From an uncultured Clostridia bacterium (GTDB taxonomy: Bacteria > Bacillota > Clostridia > Oscillospirales > Acutalibacteraceae): DNA of 46,408 nt. The stretch's first letter is position 1. Every line of letters starts with the position of its first letter. The translations under genes and the position numbers were made by a program. The DNA is taken from assembly GCA_947593615.1 (NCBI GenBank), contig CANQDR010000016.1:1-46408 (forward strand), read 5' to 3'. This document shows, piece by piece, positions 8,397 to 17,302 of the stretch. Under the pieces are notes generated by a model. That model saw only the letters and a list, made by a program, of their open reading frames with translations. It did no database searches and was not told where the DNA came from.

Positions 8397-8451
8397 TAAA
8401 TTTTTTCAAAATTATGTTGACAAATTAAAAAATTTATGCTATTATAACTCT

Positions 8452-8534
8452 GGAATTGAATAATACTCCAATGTACAAGTATCGTACTTAGGGCTTTTTG
8501 CGATGGTTTTTTTATTTAAAACTATCGCTTTTTT
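8452..8534 (+). ncRNA. Candidate small RNA 2 (about 83 nt)
   Basis: TTGACA (8417-8422), 17 bases, TATTAT (8440-8445) predicts a start near 8452. The terminator is GCGATGGTTTT (from 8500) pairing with AAAACTATCGC (to 8528), then TTTTTT. Between them are two small hairpins: TGGA/TCCA (8451-8470) and AAGTA-TCG-TACTT (8477-8489). An ACTCC stretch could pair with ribosome sites. No open frame of useful length is present. Nothing on the plus strand follows that it could be the leader of. Confidence 0.55.
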
Positions 8535-8707
8535 AATAAACTATTTCTTCATAATTCAGTATTTTTTAATTAATTCCGCTTAATATCCTTAAATCCTTTT
8601 TGCGAATTATGTCATAATTTAGTTTTATATCAAAAAAATATAATATTTTTTAAAATTTTTTCCAAAAAAGTGTTGACAAGCCAAATTTTTGGGGATATAA
8701 TATAAGT

Positions 8708-8796
8708 GAAATTCGAAACCTCCTTTATTTAAAGGCAAACAATTTCAGGCATTTTGGGAGCGGAGCGATAGTTAAAACTATCGCTCTGCTCTTTTT
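8708..8796 (+). ncRNA. Candidate small RNA 3 (about 89 nt)
   Basis: A consensus promoter, TTGACA (8673-8678), 17 bases, TATAAT (8696-8701), predicts a start near 8708. The terminator is a long hairpin 8758-8791 (GAGC...GAGCGATAGTT / AACTATCGCTC...GCTC) and a T run. Upstream, GAAATT (8708-8713) can pair with AATTTC (8741-8746) and enclose CCTTT-ATTT-AAAGG. The AACCTCCTTT stretch is close to the 3' end of 16S rRNA, so it could pair with AAAGGAGG ribosome sites. The core of the terminator (GCGATAGTT/AACTATCGC) is shared with small RNA 2. From 8797 to 8958 I see nothing else. Confidence 0.6.
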
Positions 8797-8958
8797 ATAA
8801 ATAATTTCTTATGTTTATCTCGCTGTTGATTTTGCTTCTCCGCTGTTTTCCGATTTGCTGTCTTTATTCAACTACCGCACTGCTGTGTCAACCTCTTTCA
8901 CTTATACTTATTAAAACTTAAAAATTGCATATTACTATGCAATTGCGGCATGATATTA

Positions 8959-8990
8959 CAAAAAAACGGGTGTACAAAAGTACACCCGTT
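8959..8990 (-). terminator. Terminator of ilvB
   Basis: Read on the minus strand, ACGGGTGTAC pairs with GTACACCCGT around a four-base loop (8966-8989) and is followed by seven T. It lies 41 bases after the ilvB stop. Confidence 0.85.
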
Positions 8991-9030
8991 GATCTGTTTA
9001 TATTGAATTTCTGAAAACAGTATCTTGTGA

Positions 9031-10698
9031 TTACATTTCTATTACGATTTCATTGACCGTTTTTCCCGGAGGAATCATAGGCAATACATTCTCGTCGGGA
9101 CTGATTCGGCAGTCGATAACAACAGGCTTTTTAAGCTCGACCGCTTTCTGTAAAACAGACTTGATGTCTGCCTTTGTATTGATTCGCATACCGTCAATTC
9201 CAAATGCATTTGCCAGTGCTACAAAGTCGGTTGCACGATGAGGGTCGGTCTGTGAAAAACGGCTTTCGTAAAACAACTTCTGCCATTGTCTTACCATTCC
9301 GAGAACCTGATTGTTCATAACAAGCACTATTACGGGCAGGTCATACGACTTTAATGTGACAAGCTCGTTTAAATTCATATGAAAGCTTCCGTCGCCCGTA
9401 ATAAGGAACACTCGCTTGTCGGGGTGTGAAACCTGCGCGCCGATTGACGCACCCATTCCAAAGCCCATTGTGCCCATTCCGCCGGATGTGAGCAAGGTCT
9501 TGCTTTTTTCAATTTTGCTGTACTGAGCCACCCACATCTGATGCTGTCCTACGTCGGTTGCTATGATGTCGTCGTCTGCCTTGATTTCGTTGACCGCCTG
9601 CAAAATCTCCTGCGGAAGCGGATATTCGCTTTCGGGAAGTTTTTGACTGTCAAAATGGTGTTTCCACTCTTCAATCTGCGAGAGCCACTTTGAATGGCTC
9701 TGCTGTTCAAGTCCCACCGTAAGAGCAATTAATATATCCTTTATGTCGCCCAGAACGTATTCATCAACGCGGACGTTCTTATTGATTTCTTTTTCGTCGA
9801 TTTCAAGCTGTACTATTTTTGCCTGCTCGCCGAATTTTTCGCGGTCGCCTGCAACTCGGTCGGAAAATCTTGCTCCGCACGCAATCATCAGGTCGCACTC
9901 GGCAGTTGCCATTCCTGTCTCATAGCCGCCGTGCATTCCTATGTTTCCCACACATAGCGGATGACTTGCGGGAATACAGCCCAGACCCATGAGCGAACAG
10001 CATACGGGAGCGTCGATAAGCTCGGCAAAGGTTTTGAATTCGTCGCCTGCGTTGGCGCTGAGAATTCCGCCTCCTGCGTAAATCATGGGGCGCTTTGCGT
10101 TTCTGATTAAGTCCTGAACTACTCTTATGCTTTCGGGATTTTTTATTTCAAAAATTTCAGGCTTTGCAGGCTCAGCAGGAGTAAACTCGGTTTTGTTTGC
10201 AGTAACATCCTTTGGAACGTCTACAAGCACAGGGCCTTTTCTGCCCTGTCTTGCAAGCGCAAACGCCTTGCGGATTGTGGGTGCGAGATCCTCAACCTTT
10301 TCTACAAGAAAGCTCGCCTTTGTTACAGGCTTAACAATGTCTACTATATCTACCTCCTGAAAGCTGTCGCGTCCAAGCTGGTCGGTGGTTACATTGCCTG
10401 TGATCGCAACTACGGGAATACTGTCGATATTTGCCGTTGCAAGTCCTGTTACAATATTTGTCGCACCCGGACCTGAGGTAGTCATAACAACTCCTGTTCT
10501 GCCCGTTGAGCGCGCATAGCCGTCTGCGGCGTGCGAAGCTCCCTGTTCGTGCGCTGTAAGAATGTGCTTGATTTTGTCGCTGTACTTGTAGAGTGCGTCA
10601 TATGTATTGAGCGCTGCTCCGCCCGGATAGCCGAACACGGTGTCGACTCCCTGCTCAATTAAACATTCACAAATTATTTCTGCACCGGTAAGCTGCAT
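9031..10698 (-). CDS. ilvB: Acetolactate synthase, large (catalytic) subunit
   Basis: TPP-dependent enzyme of 555 residues for the first common step of valine, leucine and isoleucine synthesis. Domains in order: TPP-binding pyrimidine domain with FGYPGGAALNTYDAL and the catalytic Glu in HEQGASHAADGYAR; central domain; pyrophosphate domain with GDGSFHMNLNEL and VMNNQVLGMVRQWQ. Length and ends are complete. Start is ATG at 10698 behind GGAGAGG. The regulatory subunit gene ilvN is not next to it, and the upstream 100 bases show no T-box or Leu/Ile/Val-rich leader peptide, so local control is not evident. It stands alone between two terminators. Confidence 0.95.
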   Translation of the reverse strand: MQLTGAEIICECLIEQGVDTVFGYPGGAALNTYDALYKYSDKIKHILTAHEQGASHAADGYARSTGRTGVVMTTSGPGATNIVTGLATANIDSIPVVAITGNVTTDQLGRDSFQEVDIVDIVKPVTKASFLVEKVEDLAPTIRKAFALARQGRKGPVLVDVPKDVTANKTEFTPAEPAKPEIFEIKNPESIRVVQDLIRNAKRPMIYAGGGILSANAGDEFKTFAELIDAPVCCSLMGLGCIPASHPLCVGNIGMHGGYETGMATAECDLMIACGARFSDRVAGDREKFGEQAKIVQLEIDEKEINKNVRVDEYVLGDIKDILIALTVGLEQQSHSKWLSQIEEWKHHFDSQKLPESEYPLPQEILQAVNEIKADDDIIATDVGQHQMWVAQYSKIEKSKTLLTSGGMGTMGFGMGASIGAQVSHPDKRVFLITGDGSFHMNLNELVTLKSYDLPVIVLVMNNQVLGMVRQWQKLFYESRFSQTDPHRATDFVALANAFGIDGMRINTKADIKSVLQKAVELKKPVVIDCRISPDENVLPMIPPGKTVNEIVIEM

Positions 10699-10797
10699 AA
10701 ATACCTCTCCTTTTTATTCTTGGGAACATTATACATATTATAAATTATGTTATTATACAGTATAGATTGAAACAGAATAAAATCATCTGCTTTTAAC

Positions 10798-10831
10798 TAA
10801 AAAACTCCGCCTCCCGTGAAAGAGACGGAGT
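10798..10831 (-). terminator. Terminator of the rsmE-mtnN operon
   Basis: On the minus strand ACTCCG pairs with CGGAGT (10804-10831), followed by TTTTTT. It stands about 115 bases after the mtnN stop and about 100 bases before ilvB, and could alternatively serve as an attenuator in a long ilvB leader. The stretch between it and mtnN holds nothing I recognise. Confidence 0.6.
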
Positions 10832-10947
10832 ATGTACATCTTTTTGTATTTATAGATATTAAACTACCTTTTATTTTACTTAATTAAAATACTCTTGTCA
10901 ATAGCGAAACGCAAATAGTTTCTTGCTTTTTGGCGTGATTTGTAAAA

Positions 10948-11643
10948 TCAGTACCTCTCAACAAACCCGTTTATGGCTTGAACGGTCTTTTTGCTGGCAA
11001 GACTACAGAATTTGACAAAATCCATACCCTCGTTTTCGCTCAGGTCGTCGGATATTGCTCGGATAATTCCGTAGGGAATTTTACAGCAATAGCATACGTG
11101 GCCGACGGCAGCGCCCTCCATTTCACAGGCGATAGCTCCGAACCTGTCGTTTAAACGAAGTCTGCTTTTGCGCTCCGAAACAAAAATATCTCCGCTTGCT
11201 ACAATTCCCTGCGCTGTTTTTGTGTCGGGAATTTTTTTGCATACCGCTGAAAGCAAAGCTGAAACCGCTTTGTCGCACTCAAAATACATCACCTTTCCGT
11301 CAGGAAAAGAAACCTCGCCCTGCTTGTCGCCGAGCGCGCAGGTGTTCATATCGTGCTCAACGGATTTTGTCGCTACTACAATATCTCCGACGCTGACAAT
11401 CGGCGACAGCGCTCCTGCAACTCCGCTGTTTATAACAACGTCGGGGTTGTATTTTTCTATTAGCGCATATGTACACATTGCGGCGTTTACCTTTCCTACG
11501 CCGCAGACTACAATGACTATTTCTTTGCCGTGAAGCGTGCCTGTGGTGAATTTCATTCCTGCATAGGTTTTTGTTTCTGTGTTTTTTGACAGCGCGATTA
11601 TTCCGTCCGCCTCAATCTGCATTGCGCATATAATTCCTATCAT
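10948..11643 (-). CDS. mtnN: 5'-Methylthioadenosine/S-adenosylhomocysteine nucleosidase
   Basis: Splits MTA and SAH into adenine and the thioribose, recycling by-products of SAM-dependent methylation and polyamine synthesis. The 231-residue sequence has the family pattern: MIGIICAMQIEAD with catalytic Glu11, VCGVGKVNAAM, INSGVAGAL, VASGDIFV, the substrate Glu in ACEMEGAAVGHVC and the catalytic Asp in RAISDDLSENE. ATG follows AAGGAG. It lies 34 bases behind rsmE, a SAM-using rRNA methylase, and both probably share one transcript. Confidence 0.95.
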   Translation of the reverse strand: MIGIICAMQIEADGIIALSKNTETKTYAGMKFTTGTLHGKEIVIVVCGVGKVNAAMCTYALIEKYNPDVVINSGVAGALSPIVSVGDIVVATKSVEHDMNTCALGDKQGEVSFPDGKVMYFECDKAVSALLSAVCKKIPDTKTAQGIVASGDIFVSERKSRLRLNDRFGAIACEMEGAAVGHVCYCCKIPYGIIRAISDDLSENEGMDFVKFCSLASKKTVQAINGFVERY

Positions 11644-11677
11644 TTTAATTCTCCTTATTATGGTGTAATTTTATCAG

Positions 11678-12406
11678 CTAAAAATTATTTGTCTGATGCA
11701 TAATTACCGACAATGCGGCGAGCGGTGCGGTTTCTGCTCTTAAAATTCGTTTTCCGAGCGTAGCGGCAACGCCTCCGCTGCCTACAACTAAATCAACCTC
11801 GCTCTGCTCAAAGCCGCCCTCACTGCCTATGAACATTCCTATACTTTTCGTTTCGGTATCGGTGAGAATATTTCTGACAGACTCTCCGCCCATTTCATAA
11901 AAAATTATTGTTTTGTCATTCTGCTTTGTCAATTCCGCTGCGCTATCAAAGCTGACACAATCGCATACTTCGGGAACGATCGCGCGCCTGCTCTGCATTG
12001 CCGCCTGCAACGCTATCTTCTGCCAGCGCTCTCGCTTTTTTACAAGCGCTTTTGCATCGGGACGCGAAACGCATCTGGAAGAAATCATCGGAACAATTCT
12101 GCTTATGCCAAGCTCAACGCATTTCTGGATTATATAATCCATCTTATCGCCTTTTGGCAATGCCTGATAGAGCGTGACATACACATTCGGCTCGTTGTCA
12201 CAGGGCTTTTTTGAGATCACGTCAACCGTTACACTGTCGCCGTTTATGCTGAAAACTTCACAGGTACATTCAATGCGGTCGGGGGTTACAAGAGTAAGCT
12301 GTTCGCCCTTTTTCATTCTCAGAACCTTTGATATGTGCTTTGCATCTTCGCCTAAAATTACATATTGGTCGCTGCTGATGTTATGATTAATAAAAAACCA
12401 AGCCAT
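11678..12406 (-). CDS. rsmE: 16S rRNA (uracil-1498-N3)-methyltransferase
   Basis: SPOUT-class methylase of 242 residues that modifies U1498 of 16S rRNA. An N-terminal PUA-like RNA-binding part (HISKVLRMKKGEQLTL) precedes the knotted SAM-binding part with QKCVELGISRIVPM, IGSEGGFEQSEVDL and LGKRILRAETAPLAALS, the diagnostic C-terminal blocks. Length is usual. It is transcribed divergently from pncC across a 190-base gap and followed by mtnN. Confidence 0.95.
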   Translation of the reverse strand: MAWFFINHNISSDQYVILGEDAKHISKVLRMKKGEQLTLVTPDRIECTCEVFSINGDSVTVDVISKKPCDNEPNVYVTLYQALPKGDKMDYIIQKCVELGISRIVPMISSRCVSRPDAKALVKKRERWQKIALQAAMQSRRAIVPEVCDCVSFDSAAELTKQNDKTIIFYEMGGESVRNILTDTETKSIGMFIGSEGGFEQSEVDLVVGSGGVAATLGKRILRAETAPLAALSVIMHQTNNF

Positions 12407-12594
12407 AAAAATCCTCTTAAACTGATTTGTGTGAATACTGAATATTTATTTATAATAATACCAAAAATTAAAAGTAATTGCAATAAATAACCGCAGGTGT
12501 TAGAATATATTAAAAGCAGTTTTCCGCCGAATACGCGGTGCTGAATTCAGTTTGCGTATTAAACCGTTATTTCATTCACTTGGAGATGATACTT

Positions 12595-13146
12595 ATGATC
12601 ACTTTGACCGATATCGATATTATACAGCTTCTGCGAAAAAATAACCTTAACGCCGATACGCTTCAGGAGGTCGTTGTAGAAAAGCTCATTGGCAAAAAGC
12701 TTAAAATCGCCACCGCTGAAAGCTGTACGGGAGGACTTGTCAGCGAAAGAATTACACGGGTGAGCGGTGCAAGCGGAGTGTTTGACTGCGGCATATGCTC
12801 ATATTCAAATGAAATAAAACACAAGGTGCTGGGTGTAAGCAAAGAAACCTTGGCGGTGCTCGGAGCGGTATCAGCAGAAACTGCCATTCAGATGGCTGAA
12901 GGAGTTAAAAAGCTGTCGGGCGCAGACATTGGAATAAGCACAACGGGAATTGCCGGTCCCTTGGGCGGAACTCCCGAAAAACCCGTAGGACTTGTATATG
13001 TGGGCGTATGTACAGAAAATAAAGCTTATTCAATAAAGCTCAATTTAGGCGGAGTAAACAGAACCAACTCAAGAAATTATATAAGAAAACTAACTTCCGA
13101 CGCGGTTTTGTTTACAATTTTGAGTATAATACACGAGCAAATGTAA
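12595..13146 (+). CDS. pncC: Nicotinamide-nucleotide amidase (stand-alone CinA C-terminal domain)
   Basis: Deamidates NMN to nicotinate mononucleotide for NAD recycling. The start chosen is ATG at 12595, nine bases after GGAG; an in-frame GTG at 12538 has no ribosome site. The 183 residues carry the PncC signature ATAESCTGGLVSERIT, with the catalytic serine, and TTGIAGPLGGTPEKPVGLVYVG. The N-terminal MoCF domain found in full CinA of many Clostridia is missing; two degenerate MoCF-like domains occur in the genes at 3193 and 5157. Transcribed away from rsmE. Confidence 0.92.
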   Translation: MITLTDIDIIQLLRKNNLNADTLQEVVVEKLIGKKLKIATAESCTGGLVSERITRVSGASGVFDCGICSYSNEIKHKVLGVSKETLAVLGAVSAETAIQMAEGVKKLSGADIGISTTGIAGPLGGTPEKPVGLVYVGVCTENKAYSIKLNLGGVNRTNSRNYIRKLTSDAVLFTILSIIHEQM

Positions 13147-13162
13147 ATGTTTAAAAAAAATC

Positions 13163-13191
13163 TTGTAAAAAAAATGTTTCTGTGATAAAAT
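13163..13191 (+). promoter_or_regulatory. Promoter of malQ-glgP
   Basis: TTGTAA (13163-13168), 17 bases, TAAAAT (13186-13191) with TGA directly before it (extended -10). Predicted start near 13198, about 85 bases before malQ. Confidence 0.6.
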
Positions 13192-13201
13192 TACTTTGTT
13201 A

Positions 13202-13240
13202 CTATGGGAATGTTTGGTGTTTTGCACACAAGACCCATAG
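13202..13240 (+). promoter_or_regulatory. Structured leader of malQ
   Basis: CTATGGG (13202-13208) pairs exactly with CCCATAG (13234-13240), and inside it GTG-TTTTG-CAC forms a second stem. No T run follows at once, so this is not a terminator. It would begin within a few bases of the predicted transcript start, as 5' stabilising hairpins or protein-binding leaders do. Ligand or partner unknown. Confidence 0.4.
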
Positions 13241-13281
13241 ATTTTGAAAATTAAATATCCGTCAGAATGGAGTTGATTTTT

Positions 13282-14769
13282 ATGGCCAGAAGCGCAGGTA
13301 TTCTTCTATCGATTACTTCGCTTCCATCCCCCTACGGAATAGGCACCATCGGCAAAGAAGCTCGAAAATTTGCAGATTTTCTGAAAAAGTCCGGCCAGAC
13401 AATCTGGCAGATTCTTCCCGTTGGCCCTACAAGCTACGGCGATTCGCCGTATCAGTCTTTCTCAACCTACGCAGGCAATCCCTATCTGATTGACCTTGAC
13501 ACTCTCCGCGATGAGGGTCTTGTTACAAAAAAGCAGATTGAGAGCTTTGACTGGGGCAGCAACGACACCGAGGTTGACTATGAAAAAATTTACAACAGCA
13601 GATTTGAAGTTTTAAAAATTGCGTATAATAACTTCAAAAAATGCGACCAGAAAGCTTTTACGTCTTTTAAGCGCAAAAACAGCAAATGGCTAAAAAACTA
13701 TGCGCTGTATATGGCTGTGAAAAAAAGCTTTGATATGGTTTCTTGGACAGAATGGCCCGACGAAGAAATCAGAATGCACGATGAAAAAGCCGTAAAGCGT
13801 TATGAACGCAAACTGAAAGACGATGTGGATTTCTGGAAATTTGTACAGTTCAAGTTTTATGAGCAGTGGGAGTCATTCCGAGCTTATGTAAACGGACTGG
13901 GAATTAAAATTCTCGGCGATATGCCTATTTATGTTGCAATGGACAGCGCAGACACATGGGCTAATCCCGAACTTTTTCAGCTTTATGATGACGGTGATCC
14001 GATAGCCGTTGCAGGCTGTCCGCCCGATTATTTTTCGGCAACGGGACAGCTGTGGGGAAATCCTCTTTATGATTGGGATTACCTTGAGCAGACAGATTAC
14101 GATTGGTGGTTTGAGCGCATTAAGGCGGCTTCAAAGCTTTATGACATAACCCGTATTGACCATTTCAGAGCTTTTGCAAGCTATTATTCAATTCCTTATC
14201 CTGCCGAAAATGCAATCAACGGTGAATGGATTGAAGGCCCGCGCATTAAATTTTTTGAAATGATGGAAGAAGCTCTGGGCAAAATTGATATTGTTGCCGA
14301 AGACTTGGGGACGCTTACTCCCGATGTAACTGAGCTTATGGAGCAGACGGGCTATCCGGGAATGAAGGTTCTTGAATTTGCTTTTGACAGCGGCGAAGAA
14401 AACGATTATCTTCCCCACAATTACACGGAAAACTGTGTTGTATATACAGGTACTCACGATAACGACACCGTTATGGGATGGCTTGAAACTGCAAATCCCG
14501 ACGATATAAACTTCGCAAGAAGTTACTGCGAAATGGCCGAGGACGAGCCCTTTAACTGGGGACTTATACGCACTGCTTATGAAAGCAAGGCAGATATGGC
14601 AATCGTGCCATTGCAGGATATTCTCGGTTTAGGAAAAGAAGCAAGAATGAATATTCCGTCAACTCTCGGCGGAAACTGGGTATGGCGGCTTGAAAGCGAC
14701 GCTCTCACAGAAGAGCTTGCAGATAAATTAAAATCTATGTCTGAAAACAGCGGACGACTGGAGGAATAA
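13282..14769 (+). CDS. malQ: 4-alpha-glucanotransferase (amylomaltase, GH77)
   Basis: Moves glucan chains between maltodextrins, producing longer chains and glucose. The start is ATG at 13282, nine bases after GGAG; it gives the family N-terminus MARSAGILLSITSLPSPYGIG, whereas the ATG at 13267 lies in the ribosome site. With this start the catalytic residues are D293 (IDHFRAF), E340 (AEDLG) and D393 (THDNDT), almost the numbering of the Thermus enzyme. Length 495 residues, the short bacterial type. It overlaps the ribosome site of glgP five bases downstream, so the two are translated together for maltodextrin and glycogen use. Confidence 0.96.
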   Translation: MARSAGILLSITSLPSPYGIGTIGKEARKFADFLKKSGQTIWQILPVGPTSYGDSPYQSFSTYAGNPYLIDLDTLRDEGLVTKKQIESFDWGSNDTEVDYEKIYNSRFEVLKIAYNNFKKCDQKAFTSFKRKNSKWLKNYALYMAVKKSFDMVSWTEWPDEEIRMHDEKAVKRYERKLKDDVDFWKFVQFKFYEQWESFRAYVNGLGIKILGDMPIYVAMDSADTWANPELFQLYDDGDPIAVAGCPPDYFSATGQLWGNPLYDWDYLEQTDYDWWFERIKAASKLYDITRIDHFRAFASYYSIPYPAENAINGEWIEGPRIKFFEMMEEALGKIDIVAEDLGTLTPDVTELMEQTGYPGMKVLEFAFDSGEENDYLPHNYTENCVVYTGTHDNDTVMGWLETANPDDINFARSYCEMAEDEPFNWGLIRTAYESKADMAIVPLQDILGLGKEARMNIPSTLGGNWVWRLESDALTEELADKLKSMSENSGRLEE

Positions 14770-14774
14770 AAACA

Positions 14775-17141
14775 ATGGGTAATATTTTGGAAAAGCTTGA
14801 ACTCACGGCACAGTCTATGTACTGCAAAAAGGTTGAAGAGCTTACTGCTTCCGAGCTTCATCTTTCTCTCGGAAAAGCGGTTATGGGCGAAATTGCAGAC
14901 AACTGGGCTAAAAGTAAGAAAAAACATAACAGCGAGCGCAGAGCTTATTACTTCTCAGCCGAGTTCCTTATGGGCAGAATGATGTACAACAATCTTTACT
15001 GCCTGGGTATTCTTGAGGACGTTAAAAAGATGCTCAAGAAAAAGGGCATTGATATCAATGTATTTGAAGATATTGACGACGCTGCTCTGGGCAACGGCGG
15101 ACTCGGAAGACTGGCTGCATGTTATCTTGACAGTGCCGCTACACAGGAGGTCCCGCTTGACGGCTACGGAATCCGCTATAAATACGGTCTTTTCAAGCAG
15201 CTCATTAAAGACGGATATCAGGTAGAGGAAGCCGACAACTGGCAAAAGTTTGACGATCCGTGGTGTCTGCGCGTTGAGGACGAGGCTGTTACGGTTTCAT
15301 TTAAAGACCAGACTGTTAAGGCAGTTCCTTATGATATGGCTGTTATCGGCTGCAAGACAGACAACATCAACACTCTCCGTCTTTGGCAGGCTGAGGCAGT
15401 AAATGATTTTGACTTCGACGCATTTAACAATACAGAATATGACAAGGCTGTTAAGGAAAAGAACGACGCAGAAAATATTTCAAAGGTTCTTTATCCTAAC
15501 GACAACAAGTACGAGGGCAAGGTATTAAGATTAAAGCAGCAGTATTTCTTCTGTTCTGCTTCACTTCAGGACATTATGCGCCGCTACAAAGCAAAGCACG
15601 GCAATGATTTCAGCTTCTTTGCAAAAGAAAATGCTATTCAGCTTAACGATACTCACCCCGTATCCTGCGTTCCTGAGCTTGTAAGACTTCTTATGGCTGA
15701 GGGTATGAGCTTTGATGAAGCATTTGAAATTGCAAGAAAAACCTGCTCATATACAAACCACACCGTATTGGGAGAAGCTCTTGAAAAATGGCCTGCTGAT
15801 CTTATGACTCAGGTTATTCCGGAGATTTACCACATTATCTGCCTTATTGCAAACAAGTGCCAGGAAGAGCTCACTGCTAAGGGCGCAAGCGAGGAAATGA
15901 AAGCTAAGATGCGCATTATCGACGGCAACGTAGTTCATATGGCAAGACTTGCAACATATGCCGCTACTTATGTAAACGGCGTTGCCCAGCTCCATACAGA
16001 AATTCTCAAAGACGACGTTCTTAAAGAGTGGTATCAGGTATATCCCGAGAGATTTCAGAATAAGACAAACGGTATAACACAGCGCCGCTGGCTTGGTCTT
16101 TGCAACCCCGAGCTTTCTGCTCTTATTACAGAAAAGGTTGGCTCAGACGACTGGCTTACAGACCTTTCTCTTATTTCCAAGCTTAAAGACAGCATGGATG
16201 CAAGAACAATTACCAAATTCAACAACATCAAAAAGAAAAAGAAAGTCCAGCTCGCTGAGTACATCAAAAAGATGGACGGCTTTGACATTAATCCTGATTC
16301 TATTTTCGATATTCAGGTTAAGCGTCTGCACGAGTACAAAAGACAGCTTCTTAATGCGTTCTCAATTATGACAATCTACTACAGATTGAAGGACAAGAAG
16401 CTTAAGGACTGGACTCCTACAACATTTATTTTCGGCGCTAAGGCTGCTCCGGGTTATGCAAGAGCAAAGGCAATCATCAAATATATTAACGAAATTGCAG
16501 ACCTTGTAAACAACGACCCCGAAACAAAGGATCTTTTGCAGGTTTACTTCATCTCCAACTATAACGTATCCTATGCTGAAAAGCTCGTTGTTGCCGCTGA
16601 TATTTCAGAGCAGACTTCTACCGCAGGTCTTGAGGCTTCGGGTACAGGCAATATGAAGTTTATGCTCAACGGTGCGGTTACACTCGGTACCTATGACGGT
16701 GCAAACATTGAAATTGCTGAGTGTGCAGGCGAAGAGAACGAATATATCTTTGGCGCAAGAGTTGATGATATTGAAAGACTCAAGGCTCAGGGTTATAATC
16801 CAAAAGCTATTTACGACGCTGATCCCGAAATCAAAAGAGTTGTTGATACGCTTATCGACGGTACTTTTGACGATGACGGTGCTCACGGCGAAGGCAGCTT
16901 TAAAGAGCTTCATGACTCACTTCTTAAGGATTCATCATGGCATAAAGCCGACCACTACTTCCTTATGTATGACCTTCCGCTTTATGTCGATGCAAAAATC
17001 AAGGCTAACGCTGATTATGCAAACCGTAAGGAATTTGGTAAGAAGTGCCTTATGAATGTTGCAAGCGCAGGCAAGTTTTCATCTGACCGCGCTATCATAG
17101 AGTATGCTAAGGACATCTGGCACATCAACTACAAAAAGTAA
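14775..17141 (+). CDS. glgP: Glycogen/maltodextrin phosphorylase (GT35)
   Basis: PLP enzyme that releases glucose 1-phosphate from alpha-1,4-glucans. Its 788 residues span the whole family: YYFSAEFLMGR near the N-terminus, ALGNGGLGRLAACYLDS, LNDTHP, TNHTVLGEALEKWP, IFDIQVKRLHEYKRQLLN, and the PLP site EASGTGNMKFMLNGA with the lysine at about K628. It lacks the regulatory N-terminal extension of animal enzymes. The ATG is 11 bases after GGAGG at the end of malQ. The malQ-glgP pair supplies the classic route from maltodextrin to glucose and glucose 1-phosphate. Confidence 0.96.
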   Translation: MGNILEKLELTAQSMYCKKVEELTASELHLSLGKAVMGEIADNWAKSKKKHNSERRAYYFSAEFLMGRMMYNNLYCLGILEDVKKMLKKKGIDINVFEDIDDAALGNGGLGRLAACYLDSAATQEVPLDGYGIRYKYGLFKQLIKDGYQVEEADNWQKFDDPWCLRVEDEAVTVSFKDQTVKAVPYDMAVIGCKTDNINTLRLWQAEAVNDFDFDAFNNTEYDKAVKEKNDAENISKVLYPNDNKYEGKVLRLKQQYFFCSASLQDIMRRYKAKHGNDFSFFAKENAIQLNDTHPVSCVPELVRLLMAEGMSFDEAFEIARKTCSYTNHTVLGEALEKWPADLMTQVIPEIYHIICLIANKCQEELTAKGASEEMKAKMRIIDGNVVHMARLATYAATYVNGVAQLHTEILKDDVLKEWYQVYPERFQNKTNGITQRRWLGLCNPELSALITEKVGSDDWLTDLSLISKLKDSMDARTITKFNNIKKKKKVQLAEYIKKMDGFDINPDSIFDIQVKRLHEYKRQLLNAFSIMTIYYRLKDKKLKDWTPTTFIFGAKAAPGYARAKAIIKYINEIADLVNNDPETKDLLQVYFISNYNVSYAEKLVVAADISEQTSTAGLEASGTGNMKFMLNGAVTLGTYDGANIEIAECAGEENEYIFGARVDDIERLKAQGYNPKAIYDADPEIKRVVDTLIDGTFDDDGAHGEGSFKELHDSLLKDSSWHKADHYFLMYDLPLYVDAKIKANADYANRKEFGKKCLMNVASAGKFSSDRAIIEYAKDIWHINYKK

Positions 17142-17167
17142 TTTATTATAATAAACCAAAAACAAAT

Positions 17168-17197
17168 AAGCTTCCGTTGAAAACTCAGCGGAGGCTT
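17168..17197 (+). terminator. Hairpin after glgP, probable terminator
   Basis: A 13-pair stem with two G-U pairs, AAGCTTCCGTTGA (17168-17180) with TCAGCGGAGGCTT (17185-17197). The following AATAATATTATTTTG is only mildly T-rich, so termination may be partial. Confidence 0.55.
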
Positions 17198-17249
17198 AAT
17201 AATATTATTTTGTAGATTAATGGTAAATTAATGCAGAATAATAAAGATA

Positions 17250-17278
17250 TTGACAGCATATATAATATATAATTTAAT
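17250..17278 (+). promoter_or_regulatory. Promoter of the broken DUF4234-DUF2752 pair
   Basis: TTGACA (17250-17255), 17 bases, TTTAAT (17273-17278), followed by GGAGG and an ATG at 17303. The promoter and ribosome site look intact although the genes behind are interrupted. Confidence 0.55.
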
Positions 17279-17302
17279 TATATATTTGTCGGAGGTTGTT
17301 TT

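Noticed and set aside
10699-10947. Attenuator with leader peptide for ilvB
   Set aside because: There is a hairpin with a T run, but no short frame rich in Leu, Ile or Val codons; it is more simply the mtnN terminator.
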